Below are positions 36,831-44,474 of a stretch of DNA of 64,000 bases, piece by piece. Every line of letters begins with the position of its first letter. The first letter of the stretch is position 1. The notes below the pieces were generated by a model. That model was not told the origin of the DNA. It was given only the letters and a program-made list of their open reading frames with translations, and ran no database searches. The translations under genes and the position numbers were made by a program. The stretch is from contig NZ_BMPY01000013.1 of NCBI RefSeq assembly GCF_014647835.1, positions 62,001 through 126,000 on the forward strand, read 5' to 3'. The DNA comes from Microbispora rosea subsp. aerata. Lineage in GTDB: Bacteria > Actinomycetota > Actinomycetes > Streptosporangiales > Streptosporangiaceae.

Positions 36831-37143
36831 GGACGCAACTATACGACAACCAACGCAAACGCTTTCATCAGTTTGCGCATTTGGGCTACGGACGGCCCAT
36901 GACGCCATCGATGCCACAGCCCCCTTCCCACCCCCGCGACATCCCGGCCCGGGAGCGTTCCAGACGGCACGAGGGCCGCGTACGACTGCTGTCGTAACAT
37001 ACCTGTCATCTTGCGACTTCTCGTCGTAATATTGCAGATGGTTGTTCGCCAACTTATCGTGTGGGCCACTCACCTTGTTCGGAGGTGTGGCGGTTCAGCG
37101 TCCACGCCGCATCTCCCGGGTCTCGCATGCAGAAAGGATCCTC
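36831..37143. other. Divergent lacI/GH87 control region
   Basis: No gene is present. The minus-strand -10 TATAGT for lacI lies at about 36838-36843. For GH87, TAATAT at 37026-37031 is a possible -10 with a poor -35 (TGTCAT, 37003-37008). GTCGTAA occurs twice (36990 and 37023). Confidence 0.45.
36854..36867. promoter_or_regulatory. LacI-like operator in the paralogue A promoter
   Basis: CGCAAACGCTTTCA is an imperfect palindrome around a central CG, the usual layout of CcpA/LacI-family sites. It lies in the -35/spacer region of the leftward lacI promoter, fitting autoregulation and perhaps control of GH87. Confidence 0.5.
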
Positions 37144-39969
37144 ATGAGAAGATCCGGAGCCGCCGTCGTGGTGGCGGGGGCGCTGATCGCCCTGGGGAGC
37201 GTGGTCGCCTTCCCGGGCACGTCGGCGTCGGCGGCGACGTCGCCGTCGCCCTTCTCCGTGCCGGGAAGAGGCGCCACCGTGCCGTTCACGGAGATCGAGG
37301 CCGAGGCCGCCGCGACCAACGGCGAGAAGATCGGCCCGGACCGCGTCTACACCCGCCTGCCCTCGGAGGCGTCGGGCCGCAGGGCCGTACGCCTCGACGC
37401 GCCGGGAGAGTACGTCGAGTTCACCCTGCCCAAGCCCGCCAACGCGATGACCGTGCGCTACAGCGTGCCGGACAACGCGGCGGGAACGGGCATCACGGCG
37501 CCGGTCGAGCTACGGGTCAACGGCGCCAAGCTCAAGGACTTGCAGTTCACCTCGCGGTACGGCTGGTTCTACGGCGGCTATCCGTTCAGCAACACGCCGG
37601 GTGACAAGCCGCACCACTTCTACGACGAGACCCGGACGATGTTCGGCTCCACCTTGGCGGCGGGGACCAAGATCAGGATTCAGGTGGCCTCCACCGCCGT
37701 CTCGCCGTGGTTCGTCGTGGACCTCGCCGACTTCGAGCTCGTGCCGGACCCGATCCCCCGGCCCGCCGGGTCGCTGTCGGTGGTCGACTTCGGCGCCGAC
37801 CGCAACGGGACGAGCGACTCCACCGCCGCCTTCCAGGCCGCCGTCGACGCCGGCAAGGCCCAGGGCAAGGAGGTGTACATCCCGGAGGGGACGTACACAT
37901 TGTGGGATCACGTGGTGGTGGACGGGGTCACGCTGCGCGGCGCGGGACCCTGGTACAGCGTGCTCACCGGCCGCCACCCCACCCAGCGCAACCGCGCCGC
38001 CGGGATCTACGGCAAGTACGTCAGCGGCGGCGGCTACACCGGCCCGATCCGGCCGCACGAGGCGGGCGGGCCGAGCCGCGACGTCGTCCTGCGAGACTTC
38101 GCGATCATCGGCGACATCACCGAGCGTGTGGACGAGGACCAGGTCAACGCCCTCGGCGGCGCGATGACCGACTCGGTCGTGGACAACCTGTGGATCCAGC
38201 ACACCAAGGTCGGGGCCTGGATGGACGGCCCGATGGACAACTTCACCATCAAGAACAGCCGGATCCTCGACCAGACCGCCGACGGGGTGAACTTCCACAC
38301 CGGGGTCACCAACTCGACGGTGACCAACACCTTCGTCCGCAACACGGGTGACGACGGCCTGGCGATGTGGCCCGACCGGATCGCCAACGTGAACAACTCG
38401 TTCACCCACAACACCGTGGTGGCGCCGATCCTGGCCAACAACATCGTGACGTACGGCGGCCGGGACATAAAGATCACCGACAACGTGGTCAGCGACACGG
38501 TCACCAACGGCGGCGGCATCCACGTCGCCAACCGCTATCCCGGCGTGAACTCCGGCCAGGGCACGGCCGTCGCCGGCACGATCACCGTCGCCCGCAACAC
38601 CCTGATCCGGGCCGGCAACAGCGACTACAACTGGAACTTCGGCGTCGGCGCCATCTGGTTCGACGGGCTCAACGAGCCGATCAACGCCACGATCAACGTG
38701 ACCGACACCGACATCATCGACAGCTCTTACGAGGCCATCCAGTTCATCGAGGGCAGCACCCAGACCGTCAACTTCTCGAACGTGAACGTGGACGGCACCG
38801 GGACGTACATGATCCAGGCGCAGTCGGCGGCGAGGGCGACCTTCACCAACGTCAGGGCGGCCCACATCGGCGCGGGAGTGGCCATCCACAACTGCGTCGG
38901 CACCGGATTCGCCCCCACGTACGGCACGGGCAACTCCGGCTGGAGCCTCAGCTCCACCGTGTGCACCGGTCAGTGGCCCGCGCCGAACTACATCTATGAG
39001 GGCAGCGACCCCAGCCCGAGCCCGTCGCCGCCCACCTCGCCCTCCGCTTCCCCCACGCCGTCGCCCTCGCCCAGCCCCACATCATGCGCTCCCGGCAGCG
39101 GCGACCTCGCGAGGGGGAAGACGGTCACGGCGACCAGCAGCACCCAGTCGTACGTCCCGGCCAACGCCGTCGACGGCGACGCCGCCACCTACTGGGAGTC
39201 GGCCAACAACGCCTTCCCGCAGTCGATCACGGTGGACCTGTGCGCGGTGAGCTCGGTGCAGCGGGTGGTGCTCAAGCTGCCGCCGAACGCCGCCTGGGCC
39301 ACCCGCACCCAGACGCTGTCGGTCCTCGGCAGCACGGACGGCGCGAACTACACCACGTTGTCCCCTTCGGCGGGCCGCACCTTCGACCCCGCCACCGGCA
39401 ACACGGTGACCATCTCGTTCACCACCGCCAACGTCCGGTACGTCCGGGTGACGGTCACCGGCAACACCGGCTGGCCCGCCGCGCAGCTTTCGGCCTTCGA
39501 GGTGTACGGCAGCGGCGCCACCCCCAGTCCCTCGCCCAGCCCGCTGCCCACGGGGAACCTCGCCGCGGGCAAGGCGATCAGTGCGAGCGGTCACACCGAC
39601 GTGTACGTCCCCGCCAACGCCGTCGACGGGAACGCCACCACCTATTGGGAGTCGGCCAACAACGCCTTCCCCCAGACCCTGACCATCGACCTCGGCGGGT
39701 CCGTCACGGTCGGCAGGGTGGTGCTGAAGCTGCCGCCGAGCGCCGCCTGGGGCACCCGCACCCAGACGCTGTCGATCCTCGGCAGCACGGACGGCACGAA
39801 CTACACGACTATCGCCGGACCGGCGGGCTACACGTTCAACCCGGCGACCGGCAACAGCGTCACCATCACCGTGCCCACCGCCGCCCGTCGCTACCTGCGG
39901 CTGAACGTCACCGGCAACACCGGCTGGCCGGCCGCGCAGATCTCCGAGTTCGAGGCGTACGCCTCGTAA
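37144..39969 (+). CDS. Large secreted GH87 alpha-1,3-glucanase with two C-terminal discoidin/CBM32-type modules
   Basis: The 941-residue protein has a signal peptide (to about 31), an N-terminal CBM-like sandwich (TEIEAEAAATNGEKI, about 48-200) and the GH87 beta-helix (about 210-620) with Asp380, Asp403 and Asp404 in ADGVNFHTG and NTGDDGLAMW, the family's D-x22-DD arrangement. A Pro/Ser linker (about 622-650) leads to two F5/8C-like modules (about 655-790 and 800-941), each with ANAVDG(D/N)A.TYWESANNAFPQ and VTGNTGWPAAQ(L/I)S(A/E)FE. The modules are near-duplicates and probably bind insoluble glucan. ATG 37144 follows AGAAAGGA. Transcription is divergent from LacI A. Confidence 0.8.
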   Translation: MRRSGAAVVVAGALIALGSVVAFPGTSASAATSPSPFSVPGRGATVPFTEIEAEAAATNGEKIGPDRVYTRLPSEASGRRAVRLDAPGEYVEFTLPKPANAMTVRYSVPDNAAGTGITAPVELRVNGAKLKDLQFTSRYGWFYGGYPFSNTPGDKPHHFYDETRTMFGSTLAAGTKIRIQVASTAVSPWFVVDLADFELVPDPIPRPAGSLSVVDFGADRNGTSDSTAAFQAAVDAGKAQGKEVYIPEGTYTLWDHVVVDGVTLRGAGPWYSVLTGRHPTQRNRAAGIYGKYVSGGGYTGPIRPHEAGGPSRDVVLRDFAIIGDITERVDEDQVNALGGAMTDSVVDNLWIQHTKVGAWMDGPMDNFTIKNSRILDQTADGVNFHTGVTNSTVTNTFVRNTGDDGLAMWPDRIANVNNSFTHNTVVAPILANNIVTYGGRDIKITDNVVSDTVTNGGGIHVANRYPGVNSGQGTAVAGTITVARNTLIRAGNSDYNWNFGVGAIWFDGLNEPINATINVTDTDIIDSSYEAIQFIEGSTQTVNFSNVNVDGTGTYMIQAQSAARATFTNVRAAHIGAGVAIHNCVGTGFAPTYGTGNSGWSLSSTVCTGQWPAPNYIYEGSDPSPSPSPPTSPSASPTPSPSPSPTSCAPGSGDLARGKTVTATSSTQSYVPANAVDGDAATYWESANNAFPQSITVDLCAVSSVQRVVLKLPPNAAWATRTQTLSVLGSTDGANYTTLSPSAGRTFDPATGNTVTISFTTANVRYVRVTVTGNTGWPAAQLSAFEVYGSGATPSPSPSPLPTGNLAAGKAISASGHTDVYVPANAVDGNATTYWESANNAFPQTLTIDLGGSVTVGRVVLKLPPSAAWGTRTQTLSILGSTDGTNYTTIAGPAGYTFNPATGNSVTITVPTAARRYLRLNVTGNTGWPAAQISEFEAYAS

Positions 39970-39983
39970 CCCGGAACGGGACA

Positions 39984-40016
39984 CCCGGAGGAGGAGTGGA
40001 CGCCTCCTCCTCCGGG
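39984..40016 (+). terminator. Terminator of the large GH87 gene
   Basis: CCCGGAGGAGGAG (39984-39996) pairs perfectly with 40004-40016 across a 7-nt loop, 15 nt after the stop codon. It also separates GH87 from the convergent LacI gene. Confidence 0.75.
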
Positions 40017-40139
40017 CTCCCCCACGAGCATGACCCCCACCGACGTGCTTGGGTCCTGCCCGGCCTGCCGTGGAGGACAAGGCGGCACGACGACCCGGCG
40101 CGGCTCGCTGGCCGGAGGCCAGGTCGCACGGCTCGGCCG

Positions 40140-41132
40140 TCAGGTGACGGAGACGCCGACGCGGCCGGTGGAAGAGCGGACGACCAGCTCGGGCTCGAAA
40201 AGCAGCTCGCCCGTGGCGACGGCGGTGCCCTCGATCTGGCTGACCAGCAGCTCCACCGCGGCCCGGCCCATCGCCTCGATCGGCTGGCGCACCGTCGTCA
40301 ACGGCGGGTCCACACACGTCATCAGCGCGGAGTCGTCGTACCCGACGACGGACACGTCCTGGGGCACGCGCTTACCGGACCGCCGCGCCGCCCGGATCGC
40401 CCCGAGGGCCAGCGGGTCGCTGCCGCAGATGATCCCGGTGACGTCCTGCCGTACGAGCTTCAAGGCCGCCGCGTGACCGCCCTCCAGCGAGTGCATCGTG
40501 TGCTCGACCAGTTCACCGCCCGCGGCCCGGAACGCCTCCAGCTTGCGGATGGACGGCATGTGGTCGGCGGGACCGACCACCAGGCCGATCCGCTGGTGGC
40601 CGAGCGCACGCAGGTGGCCGACCGCCTGCTCGACGGCGATCGTGTCGTCGCAGGAGACTCGGGGGAAATCCCAGTGATCGGCGGCGGCGTTCACCAGCAC
40701 CGTGGGCAGCCGCCGCTCGACCAGCCGCAGGTAGTGCTCGTGGACGACCCCGCTCTGCGTGTAGAGCCCTCCGGCGAAGACCACACCGGACACCTGCTGC
40801 TGTAACAGCAGATCGACGTAGTCGGCCTCGGAGATCCCGCCGACCGTACGCGTGCAGAGCACGGGGGTGAACCCCTGCTGGGCCAGCGCCCCGCCGACGA
40901 CCTCGGCGAACGCCGGGAAAATCGGATTCTGCAGTTCGGGCAGCACCAGTCCCACCAGGCGTGCGCGCTCTCCGCGCAACTGGGTGGGCCGCTCGTACCC
41001 GAGCACGTCGAGCGCCGTCAGCACGGCCTCGCGGGTGGCCTCGGAGACCCCGGCCTTGCCGTTGAGGACGCGACTCACCGTGGCCTCGCTGACCCCGACC
41101 TTTTTCGCAACCTCCGCAAGCCGTCGCGTCAT
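40140..41132 (-). CDS. LacI-family regulator, paralogue B of the glucan locus
   Basis: The 330-residue protein begins MTRRLAEVAKKVGVSEATVSRVLNGKAGVSEATREAVLTALDVLGYERP, one or two changes from paralogue A, so both should bind the same operator. The core is also colinear (LVGLVLPELQNPIFPAFAEVVGG, VVGYDDSALMTCVDPPLTTVRQP), differing most in the middle, where sugar specificity resides. ATG 41132 is 7 nt after a TATGCT box, again a leaderless layout as in A. It converges with GH87 and diverges from a lipoprotein gene. A local gene duplication is the simplest explanation. Confidence 0.94.
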   Translation of the reverse strand: MTRRLAEVAKKVGVSEATVSRVLNGKAGVSEATREAVLTALDVLGYERPTQLRGERARLVGLVLPELQNPIFPAFAEVVGGALAQQGFTPVLCTRTVGGISEADYVDLLLQQQVSGVVFAGGLYTQSGVVHEHYLRLVERRLPTVLVNAAADHWDFPRVSCDDTIAVEQAVGHLRALGHQRIGLVVGPADHMPSIRKLEAFRAAGGELVEHTMHSLEGGHAAALKLVRQDVTGIICGSDPLALGAIRAARRSGKRVPQDVSVVGYDDSALMTCVDPPLTTVRQPIEAMGRAAVELLVSQIEGTAVATGELLFEPELVVRSSTGRVGVSVT

Positions 41133-41174
41133 GGCGGCAAGCATACGACGCGTAGCGGCCGTGCCAAGGACCTC

Positions 41175-41262
41175 TTACGACACGGTTGTAAGCGGGCTGA
41201 AAGCGGTCTGAAAGAGGTGATTCCTAGGGTCTGGCGCGTTGAAGATCAATCAGGAAGGCATC
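41175..41262 (+). promoter_or_regulatory. Promoter region of the small lipoprotein gene
   Basis: The inverted repeat CTTAC-gacacggtt-GTAAG (41174-41192) and the direct repeat CTGAAAG (about 41197 and 41209) lie between the divergent lacI B and lipoprotein genes. AGGAAGG at 41252-41258 is the ribosome-binding site. Confidence 0.4.
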
Positions 41263-41634
41263 ATGAACATCCTCAGGAACAGCCTCGCCGTCGTCGCGGC
41301 GTCCGCCCTTTTCGGCCTGGCCACCGCCTGCAGCGGGAGCCAGTCGGCCGTCTGCGAGGAGGCGACCAAGGCGTTCACCGACTACAGCGCCAAGGCCGCC
41401 GGAGCGGCCGGCGACCTCAAGGGCCTCAACGCCGCGACCAGCGACCTGGCCGCGCAGCTCAAGGAACTGTCGGGGAAGGCCGAGGGCGACCTGAAGGTGA
41501 CGCTGGCCGGCCTTGCCGACTCGTGGGGGTCCTTCAAGGTCGACCTGTCGGACCCGGCCGCCGCGACCAAGCTCAGCGAGTCGGGCCAGAAGGCCATCCA
41601 GGCGACCCAGCAGCTCGCCGCCGCCTGCTCCTGA
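41263..41634 (+). CDS. Small lipoprotein, unknown function
   Basis: The 123-residue product has a lipoprotein signal (MNILRNSLAVVAASALFGLATAC) with the acylated Cys at 23, followed by a ~100-residue Ala/Lys/Leu/Ser-rich helical domain with one internal Cys near the start (AVCEEATKAF) and one at the end (AAACS), possibly disulfide-linked. ATG 41263 is well spaced from AGGAAGG. I do not recognise the family. It lies inside the inverted repeat with the glucan regulators but has no evident connection with sugar metabolism. Confidence 0.78.
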   Translation: MNILRNSLAVVAASALFGLATACSGSQSAVCEEATKAFTDYSAKAAGAAGDLKGLNAATSDLAAQLKELSGKAEGDLKVTLAGLADSWGSFKVDLSDPAAATKLSESGQKAIQATQQLAAACS

Positions 41635-41795
41635 TCTCTCGGCGTCGCGAGGGCGCTTGCCGCCGTACGCAACAGTCCCCCGGCCGGTCCGGCTCCGAGC
41701 GGTGCGGGCGCACCACCGCTCCGGGGCCGTGATCCGGCCGGGTCCGCCGATGTTCCCCCGTCCCGGGTCCAATGACCCACCGCTGTCACGGCGCA
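41635..41795. other. Intergenic DNA before the right repeat arm
   Basis: No gene or clear structure is seen between the lipoprotein stop codon and the first 82-bp unit. Confidence 0.4.
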
Positions 41796-42050
41796 AGCAC
41801 CGGGGCGGGCGGGTGCGTAGTCACCTCGGCAAACGCCGGCGGACAACGCCAGGTCTCCTGCCCGTCGATCAGCATGCGTGAGCGCCGGGGGCGAGTGTGC
41901 AGCCACCTCGGCAAACGCCGGCGGACAACGCCAGGTCTCCCGCCCGTCGATCAGCATGCGTGAGCGCCGGGGGCGAGTGTGTAGTCACCGCGGTAGACGC
42001 TGGCGACGGCGTACGAGGTCTCCTGCCCGCCGATCAGTGTGCGTGAGCGC
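41796..42050. repeat. ~82-bp tandem units, right array
   Basis: GTGAGCGCCGGGGGCGAG starts at 41878 and 41960, and a close variant at 42043 (steps 82 and 83), with a partial earlier copy from about 41796. Each unit also carries CGCCGGCGGACAACGCCAGG or a variant and a CGATCAGCATGC end. It is the inverted counterpart of 35290-35616. Confidence 0.85.
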
Positions 42051-42349
42051 CGGGGGCGGGCGGGTGCGTAGGCCGGCGTAAGACCGTGCCCTGTACCACC
42101 GCGCCCGCGATGCCGCCTCCGGCGGTTCACCAGACCGCAACTATCACGGCCGGCCGGAGCACCCGCCCGCCCTTGAGCGCGTCCGACCACCAACCCGCAC
42201 GCACAACCCTCCTGAGACGTTCCGCCCTTTGCACGCGCCCAACCACAAACCCCCACGCGCAACCCTCCCGAGACGTTCCACCCTTTGCACGCATGCGACC
42301 GCAACCCCCCACGCACAAACCTCCTGAGACGTTCCGCCCTTTGCACGCG
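41958..42349 (-). repeat. Right arm of the ~392-bp inverted repeat
   Basis: This is the reverse complement of 34995-35386. The two arms enclose 35.4-41.95 kb: LacI A, GH87, LacI B and the lipoprotein. Weak homology continues inward through the 82-bp units. Confidence 0.93.
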
Positions 42350-42430
42350 CCCAACCACAAACCCCCACGCGCAACCCTCCCGAGACGTTCCACCCTTTGC
42401 ACGCGTCCGACCACAACCCCCTGCGCACAA
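42190..42430. repeat. ~56-bp tandem units, right array (4 copies)
   Basis: GAGACGTTCC starts at 42214, 42270, 42326 and 42382, an exact 56-bp period. The CGCCC and CACCC unit types alternate A-B-A-B. Decayed copies seem to continue to about 42,540. The remaining gap to 42,649 shows no gene. Confidence 0.92.
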
Positions 42431-42649
42431 GCTCTTGCGAAGCCCCTTGACGCAGCCGCGCCTTGAGCCCGTCCGGTCACAGCCCCCACACAAACGCGCA
42501 GCCCCCTGCGCGCGCCCGATCGCAACAGTCACGCGCAAGCGTAGCCGCGCACGTCACGCCCCCTCAGGTACGAGCCCACTCCCTGAGCAGGTCACACCAC
42601 GTCAACAGCCCCCGCGTGCAACCCCGCGCGCTAAGCAAGGCGCCGCCTG

Positions 42650-42895
42650 TCAGTATTCGAGCCCCCAGTCGTGGGCGCCGAGGAGGTAGGTGTCGCCCTT
42701 GGGCACGAGCCTGCCGCCGTGGACCAGATGGTCGAGGCAACGCCGTACGACGTCGGCGCCGAGGCCGGTCATGGCGATGACCTCGGCGGCGGTCGCCGGG
42801 TGGTCTTTCGTGTTCGAAGCGGCGACGGCCTCATAGACGGTCATCTCCGCCGCCGACATCTCTTGGACGTCTTCGAGGCTTTTCTCGTCAGGCAC
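42650..42895 (-). CDS. Small winged-helix-like protein
   Basis: The 81-residue product looks like a single compact winged helix: MTVYEAVAASNTKDHPATAAEVIAMTGL, then ADVVRRCLDHLVHGGRLVPKGDTYLLG. It starts with GTG 42895 within the 3' end of the DUF6158 gene (8-bp overlap), so it is translationally coupled. DNA-binding is inferred from the helix pattern only, and it could instead be a protein-interaction winged helix. Confidence 0.72.
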   Translation of the reverse strand: MPDEKSLEDVQEMSAAEMTVYEAVAASNTKDHPATAAEVIAMTGLGADVVRRCLDHLVHGGRLVPKGDTYLLGAHDWGLEY

Positions 42896-43115
42896 TGCGC
42901 TGTCTCGCCCCCTCTCGCAGGCGCTCCGGATCGACCTGACGGTCGGGGTAGCGTGCGAGGTATTCGCGTTCCAGCTCCTGCGTGCGCGAGGTGTGGTGTG
43001 CCAGCGCGTCGTCCGACCCGTGGAAGAACGTCTCCGACCGGGTCTCGTGCAGGTGGCGCAGCTCGCGGATCAGGTCCTCGTCGCCCAGGACCCGCGGGTC
43101 GACTCCCATGGTCAT
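42888..43115 (-). CDS. DUF6158-family small protein
   Basis: The 75-residue product has the pattern MGVDPR.L.DEDLIRELRHLHETR.E.F.HGSDDAL..HT.R..ELE.EYL.R(Y/H)P found in a family of short actinobacterial proteins. It is hydrophilic, acidic and probably all-helical. No function is known to me. ATG 43115 follows GAGGGAGG. It is the middle gene of a three-gene operon. Confidence 0.78.
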   Translation of the reverse strand: MTMGVDPRVLGDEDLIRELRHLHETRSETFFHGSDDALAHHTSRTQELEREYLARYPDRQVDPERLREGARQRSA

Positions 43116-43126
43116 GACGCCCTCCC

Positions 43127-43273
43127 TCACACCTCTGTCGGCTTGTCCCAGCGTTCGTCGGGTTTCTTGTCGTCGGGTTCCGCGTTCGGCGGGTCCGTGG
43201 CGGACGGAGTCCACTCTTCGGCGAAGTCCGGCTCGTCTTCGGTGTCGATGTATCGGTCGTCTTCCCGTCGCAT
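43127..43273 (-). CDS. Very small acidic protein, unknown
   Basis: A 48-residue Asp/Glu/Pro-rich, probably disordered protein (MRREDDRYIDTEDEPDFAEEW at the start). ATG 43273 is preceded by AGGAG at a good distance, and it ends 11 nt before the DUF6158 start, so it is probably the first gene of the small operon. The frame is open upstream into the broken regulator, without an intervening stop, so its 5' boundary rests on the ribosome-binding site alone. Confidence 0.55.
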   Translation of the reverse strand: MRREDDRYIDTEDEPDFAEEWTPSATDPPNAEPDDKKPDERWDKPTEV

Positions 43274-43330
43274 GCCAGGCTCCTGCCCGGTGGAGCGCCC
43301 CCCATTCCGGACCACGCCGACCATTCCGGG

Positions 43331-43795
43331 CCGTGCCCGAAACATCCGCGCCGTGGCCCGCCGTTCGATCTCCGCCGGGTCCTTGACCAGGGCGGCGCCG
43401 ATCACGGCGCGGGCGTAGTCCTCGCGGTCCGCGGCAGCCCGGGCACGAGCAGCGGCTCGTACTCGCGCGCCGAGGACGCCTCGGCCTCCGGCCCGGCGTA
43501 CGGCCCGGGCAGGAGGTCGTCGTAGGCGCGCCATCAGCCCCGCCGGGAGGCGTCCCTAACCAGTGCGATCAGCATCTCCCATTCGGAAGCCCTCGACGCC
43601 GTAGAGGTCGAGCAGGTCGCGGATGGTCCGGCTTTGAGGGCGGCTCTGTCCGGCCTCGATCCGGTACGCGGTGGAGGCCGCCAGCCCGAGCCGCCGCGCG
43701 ACCTCCTCGCGGACGAACCCGGATTCACGCCGCAGACGTGTCAGCTCACCGGAAAGCCGACGGAGCCGAACGGTAGGTCCGCCTGCTCCCCTCAT
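43331..43795 (-). pseudogene. Broken Scr1-type XRE regulator (HTH + DUF5753)
   Basis: From 43795 one frame reads an intact HTH (LSGELTRLRRESGFVREEVARRLGLAASTAYRIEAGQSRPQSRTIRDLLDLYGVEGF). It then shifts to ALVRDASRRG and a stop, next to W-RAYDDLLPGPYAGPEAEA and SAREYEPLLVPGLPRTEDY in a second frame, then EDYARAVIGAALVKDPAEIERRATARMFRA in a third. In order these are the consecutive parts of Scr1-family antitoxin-like regulators, so at least two frameshifts exist and the last ~100 residues are missing. The ATPase partner lies divergently at 43947. Confidence 0.7.
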
Positions 43796-43946
43796 GAGCC
43801 GAACTCTCCCTTTCGCCGCTTAAGGAAACCGTGCAATCGTGCATTCGCTATATTGCGTAGCCGTTTTGCAAAGTGCAGGATGAACGAAGTCTTGCACGGA
43901 CCTCGAATCGTCATCGGCAGACGGGTGCACAGGGAGTTATCAGGGG

Positions 43947-44390
43947 ATGACAATTCTCAACCTCTCGGGGAGAATCGCGATCTCACGCCCCTTCTCGGGA
44001 GACCCGTCCCAGGTGCGGGCCGCCCGGCGGTTCGTGGCGAACCGCCTCGGCGAGGGCCATCCCTGCCGTGACGACGCGGTTCAGCTGATCGGCGAGCTGG
44101 TCGCCGAGTCCCTGCGGCACGCCGCCTCGTGCGGGCACCCTCCGGGCTACGGCGTGTCGGTCCTGGCCACGCCCGCGGCGGCCCGCGTGACGTTGTCCAC
44201 GCAGGGGTGCGGGTGCTGGACGTCTCCCGAGCTGACGCCGGGCCGCGGCGTGCACCTCGTCGACCTGTTCACCCGGCGGTGGGGCGTGTCGGCCAGCCGC
44301 ACCGGGGTCTGCGTGTGGTTCGAGCTGGGGCACGACGCCGCCGTGCCGCCGCCCAGGGGCGTGGAGAGCGAGAGCACCAGGACGGCCTGA
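43947..44390 (+). CDS. RsbW-like ATP-binding protein with degenerate N-box
   Basis: The 147-residue protein has the fold pattern of anti-sigma-factor/histidine-kinase-like ATPases: FSGDPSQVRAARRFVANRL, the helix normally carrying the N-box (IGELVAESLRHAASCGHP) and a G2-like GRGVHLVDLFTRRWGVSASRTG-VCVWFEL. The Mg-binding Asn of ELVTN is replaced (ELVAES) and the G1 DxGxG is lacking (STQGCG), so ATP binding is doubtful. Such proteins sit beside Scr1-type regulators in many actinomycetes, and here that regulator is broken. ATG 43947 follows AGGGAG at about 43931. Confidence 0.75.
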   Translation: MTILNLSGRIAISRPFSGDPSQVRAARRFVANRLGEGHPCRDDAVQLIGELVAESLRHAASCGHPPGYGVSVLATPAAARVTLSTQGCGCWTSPELTPGRGVHLVDLFTRRWGVSASRTGVCVWFELGHDAAVPPPRGVESESTRTA

Positions 44391-44474
44391 GCGCCCGGCC
44401 GGGCGAGCGGCGGGACGAATTTCTGGCCGGATACGGGGTAGACGGGCGCCATATCGTGCGGAGAAGGGGACGAT

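Noticed and set aside
35736-36902. 388-codon plus-strand frame opposite lacI paralogue A
   Set aside because: It is a shadow of a clear LacI gene.
41796-42430. Possible CRISPR array in the repeat arms
   Set aside because: Units are 56 or 82 bp and conserved along most of their length; there are no unique spacers of constant size and no cas genes.
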